DNA of 64,000 nucleotides from Carya illinoinensis (Eukaryota; Streptophyta; Magnoliopsida; Fagales; Juglandaceae). Shown piece by piece: positions 34,473 to 45,818 of the stretch (positions are counted from its first letter, which is position 1; each line of letters starts with the position of its first letter). The stretch is taken from assembly GCF_018687715.1 (NCBI RefSeq), contig NC_056765.1, positions 496,001-560,000 of the forward strand. Reading direction: 5' to 3'. A model generated the notes under the pieces. The model worked only from the letters and a program-made list of their open reading frames with translations. It had not been told where the DNA came from and did not search any database. A program made the translations under genes and the position numbers.

Positions 34473-36385
34473 CTAATTCTGTGTGCATATCAATGCCTCA
34501 ACAATTATAGGAGACAATGAATTATGAAAAGGATCCAATATGCTCCCTCCGGTACTAAAGGTTGACTCTGAGACAATGGTGCTAATAGAGATGACCAAAA
34601 TACAAGGGGCTATCTCAGAAATGATGAAATATTTCTTTGTTGCCGCCTTCCACCATCCCAATATATCGAAATCATCATTTTGTTGAATAAGATCCCTTGA
34701 CAAATAGTTGTCTAACTCTGACTTCGCTTTCGTAGATTGACATTGATGGAGTAATGTGGGATTCTATGCGAGGGTCTTAATCCACATCAATCTATGCTTC
34801 TTTGTTGACCTGGACTCGGTGTATAAAGGAGGCATTGGGGTATGTGTAGGTGTAGTAGATGAAGTACCACTACCACCCTTAATTGCAATAAACTCATCAT
34901 ACAATTTAGCCAGAGTATCTCGAGCCATATCAACAATAAGATCAACCCATACCTGATTATGTGCAAGTCTCAAACCATATACCACACCATCAATTTTCAG
35001 ACGGGGATCAAGAATAACAGCCACACATAACAAAATATTTAATTTACTCATATCTCTCCAATACTTGTCATATTTGATCCTCATGGTCAATGCCATCTTC
35101 CTTATCCATGGATTGGAACCCCTATGGATATCTTCTAATTCTTTTTACACCCTACATGTTTCATGACAAAACTTATGGGATATAGGACACAAAATGTGAC
35201 ATCATAAAAAAGCTTGAGAAAATTAACAAAAGTAGAAAATACCTCCCAATCATCATCATTAGGCTTTCCTAATCCCCTTGCTCATCAAAGTATTTAATAT
35301 ATTTAATGTCTTCATCACCTAATAATTAAAAGGCTGCCTTATATTCTTAGGTCGCCTCCAACATTAAGAGGGTTGAGTTCCATCTGATAGGAACATCAGT
35401 ACAAAGATCATTCTTCGATATTATGCCCATATTCTTCGCAGTAATTTTGAATTTCTTCAATCTAGTAGGAGGAGATCTCACAAATTTCATAGTCATTCTA
35501 ACTAGTGCAATCGAGTCATCAACATCTTTCAACCCATCAGTCACAATTAAATTCAAGATATGTGTAGTTCATCTAACATGCAAATACTCACAACCCAAAA
35601 CTATCTTATTTGCCTCTCTAAGATAAGTCTTCAGATATCTCAAGGCGACATCATTAGATGAGACATTATCAACCAGAACTATCAAAACCCAATCCTCACT
35701 CCTTTATTATGGCCTCCAAGGCCTTCCCAATCGACTCACCCTTGTGGTCGCTTATTTGACAAAACTTAATAATCTTTTTATGAAGAATCTAATCAGAATC
35801 AACAAAATGCATAGTGACAAATAATTCATATTTTGGATGGAAATTCAAGTATCGGTAGTCAGGCAAACTACCAAACCCACCAATTGGCCCCTCAAAACAT
35901 TTTTATCTTTTCTGTACGTCTTTTTAATATCATTTGCCATAGTGTGGCGAGAAAGTAGCATAAATCTAGGTTCCAATAACTTGTCTGTTCGAATTCTTGG
36001 ACAAGTTATTGGAACCTTCTTCCCTCCACAAACTGAAAAGGTAGCTCGTCTATGATAATCATACGACCTAACTTCCTTCTATACCCATCGAGATTATACT
36101 TTATTTAAGCCTTCAACGTTGGACCCCCACTACTCCCATTCACCATTTTTTGTACTTCAATATCTAGTCTAGATTGACTCTTCTTCTGTAAATATCTTAA
36201 TATTGGACTCTTCTTGCATTATTCTTCTAAATAGACATTTAACTGAGATGTACCATGTTTCCTATAGTTACATCCATAAATTTTTCCACCATAATTACAT
36301 TTTGCTTGGGAGTTATTGGGGGTCACCACCCTCTAGTTTGGTAAAGTGTGACCAAACTATGGAAACAAGTTTCTTGCCCTGTGTA
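34473..36385 (-). pseudogene. hAT transposase (zinc-finger BED, RICESLEEPER-like), broken
   Basis: Pieces in order on the minus strand: a BED finger at about 36385-36240 (SIVWSHFTKLEGGDP, then in another frame AKCNYGGKIYGC and RKHGTSQL); RNase H-like core at 35556-35347 (TDVPIRWNSTLLML); DUF4413-type segment at 35096-34764 (KYWRDMSKLNILLCVAVILDPR); and the C-terminal dimerisation domain at 34703-34473 (FDILGWWK, then STIVSESTFSTGG and LSPIIVEALICTQN). Pieces are in different frames with stops between. One zinc-binding Cys in the finger is Gly (CNYG where CxxC is expected). It is non-functional. Domain order and wording match plant hAT proteins of the RICESLEEPER/DAYSLEEPER type. Confidence 0.85.
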
Positions 36386-36599
36386 GACTTGGGAGGCAGG
36401 GCAATATGTACTCCCTGAGTGGATTAGAGTAGGGTTAGGGTCTGGGTCAGGAGTACTGGTAGGTGTAGGAGAGTTATCATTGAAATCCTTTTAAGAAGAC
36501 ATTCCCGATTCCCCAACATAATAAAAAATTAGAAAAAAAAAAAAGCAACACAAGACATAAAAAAATATGATACACCACATATGAAAAAACAAGGTAAAG

Positions 36600-36785
36600 T
36601 GAAATTTATTTATTTAGGGGTTTCATATTGAACCCATTAAATTAAAACCCCTAAATAGATTAATTTAGGGGTTTCAATTGAAACCCCTACATCAATTTAG
36701 GGGTTCAATCCAAAACATTCTGGAGTTTTAATCATTGAAACCCCTAAATTAATTTAGGGTTTTGGATTGGAACCCTAAACTAATC
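36600..36785. repeat. Array of TTTAGGGGTTTCA inverted repeats
   Basis: At least seven occurrences of TAGGGGTTTCA or its complement TGAAACCCCTA (some degenerate) in alternating orientation, separated by short AATTAATTTAGG-like linkers. Several adjacent pairs form perfect hairpins, such as GGGGTTTCAATTGAAACCCC near 36668. The array lies upstream of the broken hAT transposase and may be its promoter or subterminal binding-site array; that role is inferred. Confidence 0.55.
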
Positions 36786-37416
36786 CACCATCCCAAATCT
36801 GAAACCCTACAAACTATAAAAAAAAAAAAAAATTCAAACAATCAAGAAACAAAGTTCAAACACATGCACAATCACAAATACGAATCCATAGCACATAAAT
36901 TCACAATCAATTTCCTGTCCTCCATCTCCAATTCACCCATCCTTCCTCCAATCTTCGATCCAACTCAAAGAAAAGAAGAAGAAGGAGAAATTGTCAATGA
37001 CTTAATCAAGCAGGAGTCTTACCTTTAGTACCACACCACGGCGAGAGAGGAACTGGATAGAACTCGTGCGTCATGAGAGAGAGAGAGAGAGGACTGAGTC
37101 TGAGTCTAAGAGACAGAGAGAGTTTGAGAAGTCTGAAGAGGGGGGGTGGGAGTGGGGACTTATATTGTAATGAAACGACGCGTTGCTTATTAGGGATTAT
37201 ATATATATATATATACTCTATATATCATATAATGTATGTGGGAAGGGGGAAATACGGAGCGGGGCCTAGCCCCCTCTATCCCCAGCCTTCGCTTGAGGCC
37301 TCTTGTGCGGGTGGGGCCCCCTACCCCCCGCACATGCGGCACGGAACCCATACCCCGCGTGGATAGGGGGGGAAGGGGCGAACAAGGGGGTGCAACACCC
37401 CCCCAGAGGGGGGCGG

Positions 37417-37712
37417 GGTTGTTCCCTGTCACTATTAGGTAACAAGATTAATAACTACGATTTCCATTAAGAAGATTAATTATCCAGAAAATGAATTTAA
37501 AAAAATTGATTACAAATTGAAATGATGCGCAATGTGCCAATGTGGTACATCAAATTGTAATTTTTTTAAAGATAGATTTAATTATGCCATATCAAATTTT
37601 GGGAATTTACCTTCTTAATTTGTTAAATTACCACCTGTCACCTAGTCTTAGTTACAATAATTTACTTTAATGAAATAACTTACTTTATCATTGCTAAAAT
37701 TCACCATAACAA
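37417..37712. other. Right remainder of block Q and following spacer
   Basis: The cluster block resumes here (CACTATTAGGTAAC) and runs through AT-rich non-coding DNA to TATCATTGCTAAAATTCACCATAACAA, the left side of the LINE-filled site also seen empty near 30105. Confidence 0.45.
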
Positions 37713-38076
37713 TTTTATTTTTTTTAAGAAGAAAGGAAGTCACATGTCCATGAGTGACCCACTCCCGATTTTATTAAAAACCGTCGTAACAACCAAGACA
37801 CAAGGGATTTACAAATAGACACCAAACCATCCCGAGCCTCAACACCAACAAAATAAAACAACACCTATACAAAAATAGGACCTGAACCAAAACCACCAAA
37901 ACTGCTAACCAAATTAAAACACTTACTTCTCCCGCAAATAAGCCATTCCCAATTTATCCAATCTATACAAATCTCTTAAGTCTTTTGGAAGCTGCCCATC
38001 CATTCGGACCACCTTATTCTCCCCCTTAGCTCCACTTTGTGCCAAATAATCCACAACATTATTAGCTTCTCTAATA
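37713..38076 (-). mobile_element. 5'-truncated LINE, RNase H C-terminus and 3' UTR
   Basis: On the minus strand from about 38075 the frame reads IREANNVVDYLAQSGAKGEN, then GQLPKDLRDLYRLDKLG and ends AYLREK at a TAA (37923-37925). This is the tail of the RNase H domain found at the end of plant LINE reverse-transcriptase proteins. About 200 bases of 3' UTR follow, ending in an A-rich tail (plus-strand TTTTATTTTTTTT at 37705-37717). Comparison with 30095-30135 gives the empty site: TTCACCATARCA joins ATTTGCARTATATATA. Truncated and inactive. Confidence 0.8.
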
Positions 38077-39074
38077 ATATATAGTATTTGCAATATATAT
38101 ATATACTAGGTCGGAGCAATGTATAAAACACGTTTGTCTAGTTAGGTGAGATAAGGTTTTTAATTAAAAAATATATGATTTTTTACCAAAAAATAATAAT
38201 AATAATAATAATTAATGCATAAAAAAATTAAATTTTAGGAAATATCTTTAAATAATGATAAGTTAGTAAAGTATAATATCTTTCAATAGGTATATTCTGG
38301 CTAGATCAATGGTTAATCTACGCTTGTAGTTAAATTATATTTTAGTTTAAAATCAAATATACAACATTATATATATACCTGTAGGTACTATACATGCTCA
38401 AATTATTTTTTTTCCTCTTGTCTTCTTTCTCTGACCTGTATATTTGTTTTTTTCTTTTTCTTTTTACAAATGTAAATGGATACTATATAGAGATGAAATG
38501 TAATGGATACTATATAGAGATGAAATGTTACTAAGTAGGAAAATTATTTACTAACGTGTAAATAGCTTCTTTTTTTTCCCCTTCTTTTCTATTTTTACTT
38601 TTCTTTTGGGATATGGGAACGATTTTAGTAAGCATTTTGAAACTACTTTTGTTACTTCATGTTTTATATCACAAAGTAATTAGTAATTAATGTGATTGCA
38701 ATATATATATATGTTCCGATCGATCCCCGTATATAGAAAAATAAAAATGTTAGCTAGCACATCTTGATCATACGATCTTTGTGCTCATAAATTAATTCCT
38801 ACGCTTTGTTGCATGTCTTTTAATTAGCAATTAATACTTGTGGTATTAGAAGATCAAGGAGTAAATATGTAAAAGTAAAAGTAAAGCTTTTTATTGGTTT
38901 AAAAGTAAAAGTAACTCCGGGGCAAAAACGTAACTACACAATAAGAATAAAAAAATTACTATTTATTATTATTCATGTGGGATAGACACTTATTATAATA
39001 GATAAATATATATATATATATATATATATTTAAATTTTCAAGTAGGCTGGGGCTAACAAATTTTCTTTCTTGCA
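38077..39074. other. AT-rich spacer, no gene seen
   Basis: It contains T-runs, an (AT)n tract (39007-39030) and a short tandem duplication of ATGGATACTATATAGAGATGAAATGT at about 38475-38530. I see no conserved frame. Confidence 0.45.
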
Positions 39075-39179
39075 AGAAGTGAATGACCTCTCTCGTGAGA
39101 TGCCATTTTGTCAAATAACGCTCCAATTAATTAAGGGAGGCAAAAAGCAATGCAACTCCAATCTCAGGTCCTCAGCCAT
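39075..39179 (-). pseudogene. Second relic of NLR N-terminus, frameshifted
   Basis: From the ATG at 39179 the minus strand begins MAED, then after a small insertion (about 5 bp) the frame continues IGVALLFAS, followed by a stop and a further shift before the MASRE-like ATGGCATCTCACGAG. It matches the start of the intact receptor and the relic at 21186-21276. Its leader (to about 39250, resuming at 39665-39765) matches 21280-21630, interrupted by MITE-like repeats. No other NLR sequence remains. Confidence 0.7.
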
Positions 39180-39289
39180 ATCATGCTTTCTTGGACGAAA
39201 GAACTGAGCAGCTACAATATTGAGGAGACAAAGAATTAAGGAAATTGGAATGAGAAATGCTTTGACATGAGAAATGCTGCTGTGCCACC

Positions 39290-39665
39290 CTATCTCTACT
39301 GTTGCCTTTTTTTTTTTTTTTTAAATTTAGTAATTTTAAGTATATTGGTATTTTTTTTTTTACTTAATGATTAAGCAAGTAATTTAAAAAATATGAAAAA
39401 AAAACCACGAAGCAGTAGGCCCAGCGGTACGGTGGAGGCGGCATAATAGCCCCTCCCAATAAGATAAACACTACTATGCTGCCCATGTTGTACCGCTCCA
39501 ATTCATTGTTGGTAATTTTTTTTACTTAATAATTAAGTAATTAATTTTTAGTATATTGATATATTTTTTTATTTTTTAAAAATATTTAAATATGATTAAA
39601 AAATATGAAATGAAAAAAATTATATATATTTGACCTGGGTAGCAACCGCTGGCGACGCAGTAGCC
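39290..39665. repeat. Two adjacent family-C MITE-like repeats
   Basis: Copies at 39290-39470 and 39475-39665 share TTTTTTACTTAATRATTAAG, GTATATTGATATTTTTTT and a GC-rich tail ending GCATAATAGCCC or CGCAGTAGCCG. They sit inside the headless NLR leader, so they inserted after that duplication. A third copy is at 30960-31140. Confidence 0.5.
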
Positions 39666-40852
39666 GAACTGAATAAATAAATAGACAAAACTGACACATT
39701 TTAAATACTCTTTTTCAATATTTATGGAGCGGAGAAAATAATCCTTTGTTTCTTGGATTTTTATAATTTTACTTCCACTCCCTCCTCTGCAATGTTTTCT
39801 TCTTCAAAACGAAAGAAATCGAGAGAAAAAAGAAGGTGTGTTGGTTAATAATGTAAGAAGAAGAGAAAAACCAAAGATTAGGCAATGTTTGGTTATGAAG
39901 CATTGATAAATTATGAAGTTTGTTACTCAAAAAACACACGTCATGACAAATAAAAAACATGGATGAGAAATTTCGTTTCCATTCTTTTTATACTTTTGTT
40001 TTGTTCTTTTTCCATTTTTGCTTTTCCCTCCTTAGAAAACGAAAAGAGAGAATGTCTTTTGTCTTTTGCCCCATAATTAATTCGTAAAAATAAAAAAATA
40101 AGAAATAAATCTACCACATTAAATAGTCCATTTACTAACAATAAACTAGCTTGAATTTTGCATAGAGATATAAAATCATGTTCTAAAGCAATTTTTTTCT
40201 CCAAAGTTAAGTGAGAATAAAACGAAAAATGCATTTGGTTTTAGAAAAGAAAAATAAAAAGAAGAAGAAGCAATTGATAAGAAATAATCACCTTGATTTG
40301 AAAACACACTACTTCTTGAGACACGAGTAATGGCATTTTTGTGCTTGGATTTAGGACACAAATCCCAAAAACAAGGATTTTGTACATGAGATTGTTCAAC
40401 TGCTATCTGAAGATTGATCCATGTAATAAAGCACTGCCTCTTTCCTTTTTGGAACGCCATTACTCCACGTGTTATGCCTGGAGTCAAGGCCATAACCTTG
40501 GCTTAAATCAGTCCTCTCTCTCTTGGCATATCAACCTTTTGGAATTATATTTCTATTTTGTGAGTGAAAACTTTTAAGTTGCGGATATTTTGAGTGTGTC
40601 TTTAAATTTATCTATGTAGCACATTCACATTTCGAGTGAAGGAAAAATCAATATGAGCACTGGATTCATTTGTGTAACAACTACACAGATTATATTTGAG
40701 ATATTTCTTCCGCTGTGTATATTTACATGAATTCTAACAATCCGGATTGTACATTTCTATATAAACTTGGAACGTTTGTCAATCATTACCGACTTTTAAT
40801 GCTCAGATTAAGAAGCATGACTGTAGAAATAATTTGGGATCATGATTTTGAG
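39666..40852. other. Non-coding spacer with a piece shared with copy A
   Basis: 39666-39765 completes the NLR leader copy. 40331-40391 repeats 7230-7295 (GGCATTTTTGTGCTTGGATTTAGGACACAAATCC), a stretch that copy B of the large duplication lacks. The minus-strand frame 40176-40493 has no recognisable family and I do not call it. The right end flows into the hAT target site. Confidence 0.45.
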
Positions 40853-41099
40853 TAGGGCTGAGCAGAAATCCGAGAATCCGACTCCGACCCCGACTCCGCT
40901 CCGGCTCCGCTCCGACTCCGCTCCGACAAGTCGGAGTCGGAGTTGGAGTTTTTTTCCCATGAAAAGTCGGAGTCGGAGTCCAGGCGGATCCGACTCCGAC
41001 TCCGCTCCGATCCGACTCCGATCCTCCGACTCCGACTCCGACTCCGTTCCGCTAGTGTACATATTTTATAAAAAATATGTGTTTTTCTATATAGTAATC

Positions 41100-41988
41100 A
41101 TATAAATATAAATATAGTAACATCATTAGTTAAATCCAATAATATACTAGCAATTAGCACTAGTTATTAGTTATAAACTTATAGTAAATAAGTTAATAAA
41201 TATTACTAATTTACTATATACTAATAGACTAATAGTATTACACTATTAGTATATAGTAAAATTAAATTACTAATATATATAATAGTATACTATTAGTTGT
41301 ATATATTAAATTAATATCTTTAAGTTATTATCTATTAGTAATTTAGTACTAGTGTAGTGTTATCACATATTATTAGTTACTAGTTATTACATCTAGACTA
41401 TCTAGTTATAAGTTATTAGACTATAGTAAATAAGTTAATAAATATTACTATATATTAATAGACTAATAGTATTAGTATTAGTGTACTACTAATATATAAT
41501 ATATATATATATAATAGTATACTATTAGTTAATATATATTAAATTAATATCTTCTAAGTTATTATCTATTAGTATTAGTGTAACTAGTGTTGTTACATAT
41601 AATTAGTTACTAGTTATTACATCTAGTTATTTAATATTTGTTATAGACTATAGTAAATAAGTTAATAAATATTACTAATTTACTATTATACTATATACTA
41701 ACTTACTAATAGACTAATAGTATTAGACTATTAGTATATAGTAAATTACTAATATAGTTCAATAGTATATTATTAGTTACATATATATTAAATATATATC
41801 TTTAAGTTATTATCTATTAGTACTAGTGTAACTACTAACTAGTGTTATAGACATATTATTAGTTACTAGTTATTACATCTAGACTATCTAGTTATTAGAC
41901 TATAGTAAATAAATTAATAAATATTACTAATTTACTATATATTAATAGACCAATAGTATTAGTATTAGTGTATTACTAATATATAATA
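41100..41988. repeat. AT-rich tandem array, ~225-257-bp units
   Basis: The phrase AGTTACTAGTTATTACATCTAG occurs at about 41374, 41604 and 41861, and again at about 43420 beyond the nested LTR (about 225 bp from the previous one once the LTR is removed). Each unit also has AGTAAATAAGTTAATAAATATTACTA, ACTAATAGTATTAGT and ATCTTTAAGTTATTATCTATTAG. Roughly 4.5 units are present. Non-coding. Confidence 0.75.
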
Positions 41989-43317
41989 TGTTGCCCAGAT
42001 GACTAACACAAGAGGGGGTAAATTGAGTTGTATTAAAAAAATAACAATTATAAATCAAATATATAAAATATAAACAAAATATGAAATAGCAATAAATATA
42101 AAAAGTAAGAGTAAGAGAGAAGCAAACTCAGTATGTTAACGAGGTTCGGCCCCACTGCCTACGTCCTCGCCTCAAGCTACCCCTTGAGGATTCCCGAATC
42201 ACTATTCAATCTCCTTCAGGTGGAGATAGAAACCTATTACACCTTTGAACAACACCGCTACAAAGGATCCGTGTAGAACACCCTCTACACTTGCAATCAC
42301 CTTACACGTGATGATTCAACTATTCCCCATGTAGAATACTTTCTACACGCACAAGGGTTATACACACCCTTTTTCTGATACAAGAGCTGATAGTGGGTAG
42401 GTTATCAGAAAACACTCCTCAATGAGTGAAATAAGAACAATACAGCGCAAACTATATCTCTCAAAATGAACAAGAATTAAGGCTCAATGTTTAGAGAAGA
42501 GAGAATGAAAGCTTTGAATGAATGTTGTATGCTCTGGATGTTGTAAATGTGAAGCTCTCAAATGATCTATTTATAGGCATATGAGACTTCATATTCAAAT
42601 TTAAAAGGATTCACATGTCAAAGACAACATCATTCACTTTTTCAAAAAATTCAAATAAAAGGTTCTTCTTTTTCAATTGTCAAAGACAACATCATTCATT
42701 TTTCAAAAACTTCAAACCTAATTTTTTACTTTTGGCATATGACAAAAGGAGAACACTTTCCTTTTTCAAAAAATCAAACCAAATCTTTTACTTTTTGCAT
42801 ATGACAAAAGGAGCACACTTTACTTTTCAAATTTTTCAAACAAAATCATCTACCTTTTGTATAAGTCTAAAAAAGCATCAATCACTTTTGAAAATATTCA
42901 AATAAAACATGCACATGTGAAATATGACAATCAATCATCTTTAATATTTTCAAAGTTCAACCCTTTAATCAAGGTATGCACATGTGAAAGATGACAATCA
43001 ATCATCTTTCAAAATTTTCAAATTTAATTTTCAAAATATTCATGCACATGTGGAAAATGTATTTTAATGCTTTATGATAAAATATTAATTTTGAGCATTA
43101 ATCCTAATTTCAAATTTTGAAGAGATTTACAACATTACTCTATAACTTTAATGTGAACTTGTTCCCTTCTTGCTCATGCTTGTTTCCTTGATGTGCTTGA
43201 CTCTATTGTGTAGACAACTTGAGCTTGAGACTTCTTTATTTTTTGAATTCATTTGTTATCATCAAAATTCATGTGTAGATATATAATTACACAAAACTTG
43301 AAACCTTAGGTTTAACA
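41989..43317. mobile_element. Solo LTR, Ty1/copia (SIRE-like)
   Basis: It is 1329 bp, starts TGTTGCCCAGATGAC, ends GGTTTAACA, and is flanked by the 5-bp duplication TAATA (41984-41988 and 43318-43322). The motifs AACGAGGTTCGGCC, CCTACGTCCTCGCCTC and GAGGATTCCC near 42140-42200 are typical of LTRs of the SIRE/Maximus copia group. No internal domain or second LTR is present, so it is the product of LTR-LTR recombination. It contains a diverged tandem repeat (CAAAGACAACATCATTCA, ATATGACAAAAGGAG and ACATGTGAAA phrases) at about 42615-43040. Confidence 0.85.
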
Positions 43318-44019
43318 TAATATATTTAATGGTATATATTAGTTATATGTATATTAAATTAGTATCTTTAAGTTATTATCTATTAGTACTAGTCTAACTA
43401 GTGTTATTAGATATTATTAGTTACTAGTTATTACATCTAGACTATGATGACTATCTAGTTATTAGACTATAGTATATAAATTAATAAATATTACTAATTT
43501 ACTATATATTAATAGACTAATAGTATTAGTATTAGTATTAGTGTATTACTAATATATAATATATATAATAGTATATATTTTTGCTAACTTAAATATATAT
43601 TAATCATATATATTTATATGTTTTATATAACTATACCTTATATAGTTAATTGACATTACTAATTTACTATAAGTTAACTATATAATAATATAGTTACTAT
43701 ATAAGTTACTATACCTTATTTAGTTAATTTACATTACTAATTTACTATAAGGTACTATATAAGTTACTATAAGTTACTATATAAGTTACTATAGCTTATT
43801 TTATATTTTACAATGAGAATTACTAGTTTACTATAAGTTAATATATAATATATAGTTATATTATATATAATAGTATAGTTATATTAGCTAATATATATAG
43901 TATTAAAACAAAATTATTGCTTGATTTAGAGTTTAAAAAAAAAAAAAAACCAAAAGGGGCTGCAGTATTAAGACCGGTTTTAAGTTTTTAACTTTTATTC
44001 CATTTCCCCCCCCCCCCCC

Positions 44020-44520
44020 GATACTGAAGACGTGAAGTGACTTAGGGTTTACAATCAGAAACGGCGCCCCAAGCCCCCAGCCTTCGACAGCCCCAGCAGA
44101 CTCCCTCAGCCCCAGCCTTCGACTCCCTCAGCCACCACGAAACGGCGCAGCTCCAGCCTCCGACGGCTTCTTCGGTATCTCCTCTCTCTCTCTCTCTCTC
44201 TCTCTAGTGTTTTATTCATGGATATGGGTTTGAAATCCGGTATCTCCGAGACTCCGATAGCGTTGGTTGATTTATTTTTTATTTCTCTTTTAAATGCTAT
44301 GGGTTTGGTTGTTGATTGTTGATTTGTTGCTTGGTTGTTGATTACTCCAGACTCCGGTCATCAGTCATCGCAAGATTCGCACGGTGCCATCGCAGTCAGC
44401 CAAATCCGACGCCGTCACAGATCTGGGTCGGTGCCGTCGCAGTCAACCAAATCCAACGCTGTCGCAGATCGGGGTGGGTCATCACACGGTGCTGTTGCAG
44501 TCAACTAAATCAACGCCGTT
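44020..44520 (+). other. GC-rich gene-like segment with short tandem repeat inside the hAT element
   Basis: After a C-run, the sequence reads like a plant 5' leader (GTGACTTAGGGTTTAC, CT-microsatellite at 44181-44206). Near 44380-44500 there are three diverged units of about 50-58 bp containing GGTGCCGTCGCAGTC, AACCAAATCCAACGC and GTCGCAGATCGGGGT. No frame is long or conserved. It could be the remnant of the original transposase leader or captured host DNA; undecided. Confidence 0.35.
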
Positions 44521-44680
44521 GCGCAACTCCGACTCCGCTCCGACAAGTCGGAGGCGGAGTCGGAGCGGAGTCTAACGCCGTCGGAGGCGGAGTCGGAGGC
44601 CGGATTCGGCCTCCGACAAAGTCGGAGTCGGAGTCGGATGGCTCCAAAACTGACTCCGGTTCAGTCGGTGCTCAGCCCTA

Positions 44681-45011
44681 ATTTTGAGGGTAACTAAGTA
44701 GAAATAATGCTTAACAACAAACTTAGAAAGAACAATCTTATATCTTTCAGAATTTATAAGACTTTCTTAATCAGTGAAGATCATTTCATCCAGGTGCAAC
44801 TTATAAACATTATAAAACAAAAAGCTACATTCTATCATGAACTTATCCAACTCAACCCATTCTATTCAACAGCCCTGCCCACCAAAAGACCATAGTTAAC
44901 AATATTCCAACTAACACCAAAGTAAGGCATGGACCTCTTGGTTGTCATTTCATCTAAACACCCGAACTGAGTGGTTTGAGCATGTCATTACATACCTTGC
45001 TCCAATTTTAA
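44681..45011. other. Spacer between hAT element and copy B
   Basis: Continuation of the hAT target DNA (from 40852). Moderately AT-rich, no gene seen. The similarity to copy A begins at about 45012. Confidence 0.4.
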
Positions 45012-45510
45012 GGTCCATTTTATGCTGCAGACGGTTCTCTCCTCTATCCCAAATGAAAAGCATCTTGCTACAGAGATTTATAATATTCAAACTTAGGAGA
45101 TGCCACCCTCCAATGCCTACGCTTAATTCAAAAATTTTGAATTTTTCTTCTCACTTCTAATGGGACTTCTATACTTTCTTGCTAGCTTAGTGTTCCCTAT
45201 GGAAACTTGAAGATTCATGAATACTGAACACAAATTTCAACCATAACAACTATATCATTCATGGATGATAAGAAATTTGAATTATAACGTTGATTCATGC
45301 AATTAATCATTATTTGAAAAGTTGATAACTTTAAATTGCTACAAGTTAGTCTTCTAATAAAAAAAATTAAATTAGAAGCGAGCATGCATTATTCGGGTGA
45401 TTGTTAATTTTCAATACAGACATCTGAATCTTTCTTTAGAGGGAATTTAACAACTAATCATATTTCTTGTTCAATGAAAGATTTTGGATTTTTTTGGATC
45501 AACCAATTTA
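45012..45510. repeat. Copy B of the duplicated block, left part
   Basis: It aligns with 5825-6434: TTTTATGCTGCAGACGGT, AAAAGCATCTTGCTACAGAGAT, GCCACCCTCCAATGCCTACG, and TTTTGGATCAACCAATTTA at the CACTA insertion point. TTA at 45508-45510 is the left target duplication. The equivalent intact site in copy A is around 6421-6440. Confidence 0.85.
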
Positions 45511-45806
45511 CACTACAACAAAATCTGCTTGTTGCCACCATTTTTTTTCCGGCAGAAGAAAAATTGCCAGGAAAGACATACATATTTTCACAAAAATCCT
45601 GTCTCCAAAAATGTGTCATGAAGTTGACAATAAAAATGGGTATTCTCGGCAAGTAATGCACACCGAAAATATTTTTGTCACAATAAGTCAAATTCTGCCC
45701 AGAAATTGTTTGTTATAACGACATAGAATCGTCACTGAAAATCGTATCCATTGGTCTTGATGACTGATTCCTTTTGTGACAACCTAAAGTCGTCACAATA
45801 GATGAC

Positions 45807-45818
45807 TTATATAAAAGC
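45807..45818 (+). promoter_or_regulatory. Candidate TATA box of the CACTA transcript
   Basis: TTATATAAAAGC lies about 300 bp inside the left end, preceded by GTCGTCACAATAGATGAC and followed by a GC-rich stretch and a CT-rich leader (CCCTCTCTTCTCGGCAG). Position and form suit the main promoter of an En/Spm-type element. The start site is inferred. Confidence 0.45.

Larger units (their letters stand above)
33498..37416 (-). mobile_element. Degenerate hAT element (RICESLEEPER/Tag1-like), approximate limits
   Basis: Block Q is broken after ACATTATCGATGACGAC (33481-33497) and resumes near GTTCCCTGTCACTATTAGGTAAC (about 37421-37443), as judged from the 21.05-21.10 kb copy. The inserted DNA has strongly GC-rich ends (CCTGCCCCCGCCCCGCATGGG near 33518; GGGGGGCGGGG near 37405) and contains a broken hAT transposase on the minus strand. 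I could not establish terminal repeats or an 8-bp duplication, so limits are approximate. Confidence 0.6.
40853..44680. mobile_element. hAT-like element with 12-bp perfect ends and nested solo LTR
   Basis: Terminal inverted repeats are TAGGGCTGAGCA at 40853-40864 and its exact complement at 44669-44680. The perfect 8-bp duplication ATTTTGAG is at 40845-40852 and 44681-44688. Subterminal zones (40868-41050 and 44525-44650) are arrays of GACTCCGACTCCG and CGGAGTCGGAGT words. The interior has an AT-rich tandem array, a copia-type solo LTR (41989-43317), a C14 tract near 44008, and a gene-like GC-rich right part. No transposase is recognisable, so it is non-autonomous. Without the solo LTR it would be about 2.5 kb. 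Confidence 0.85.

Noticed and set aside
40176..40493. 105-codon minus-strand frame
   Set aside because: Part of it (40331-40391) is a non-coding repeat shared with 7230-7295. There is no family resemblance.
40808..41105. Frames on both strands made of Arg/Ser/Asp/Glu repeats
   Set aside because: They translate the CGGAGT/ACTCCG subterminal array of the hAT-like element, so the pattern is nucleotide repetition, not a protein.
44316..44681. 121-codon plus-strand frame
   Set aside because: It spans a ~55-bp tandem repeat and runs into the GC-rich terminal array of the hAT-like element. It has no recognisable domain.
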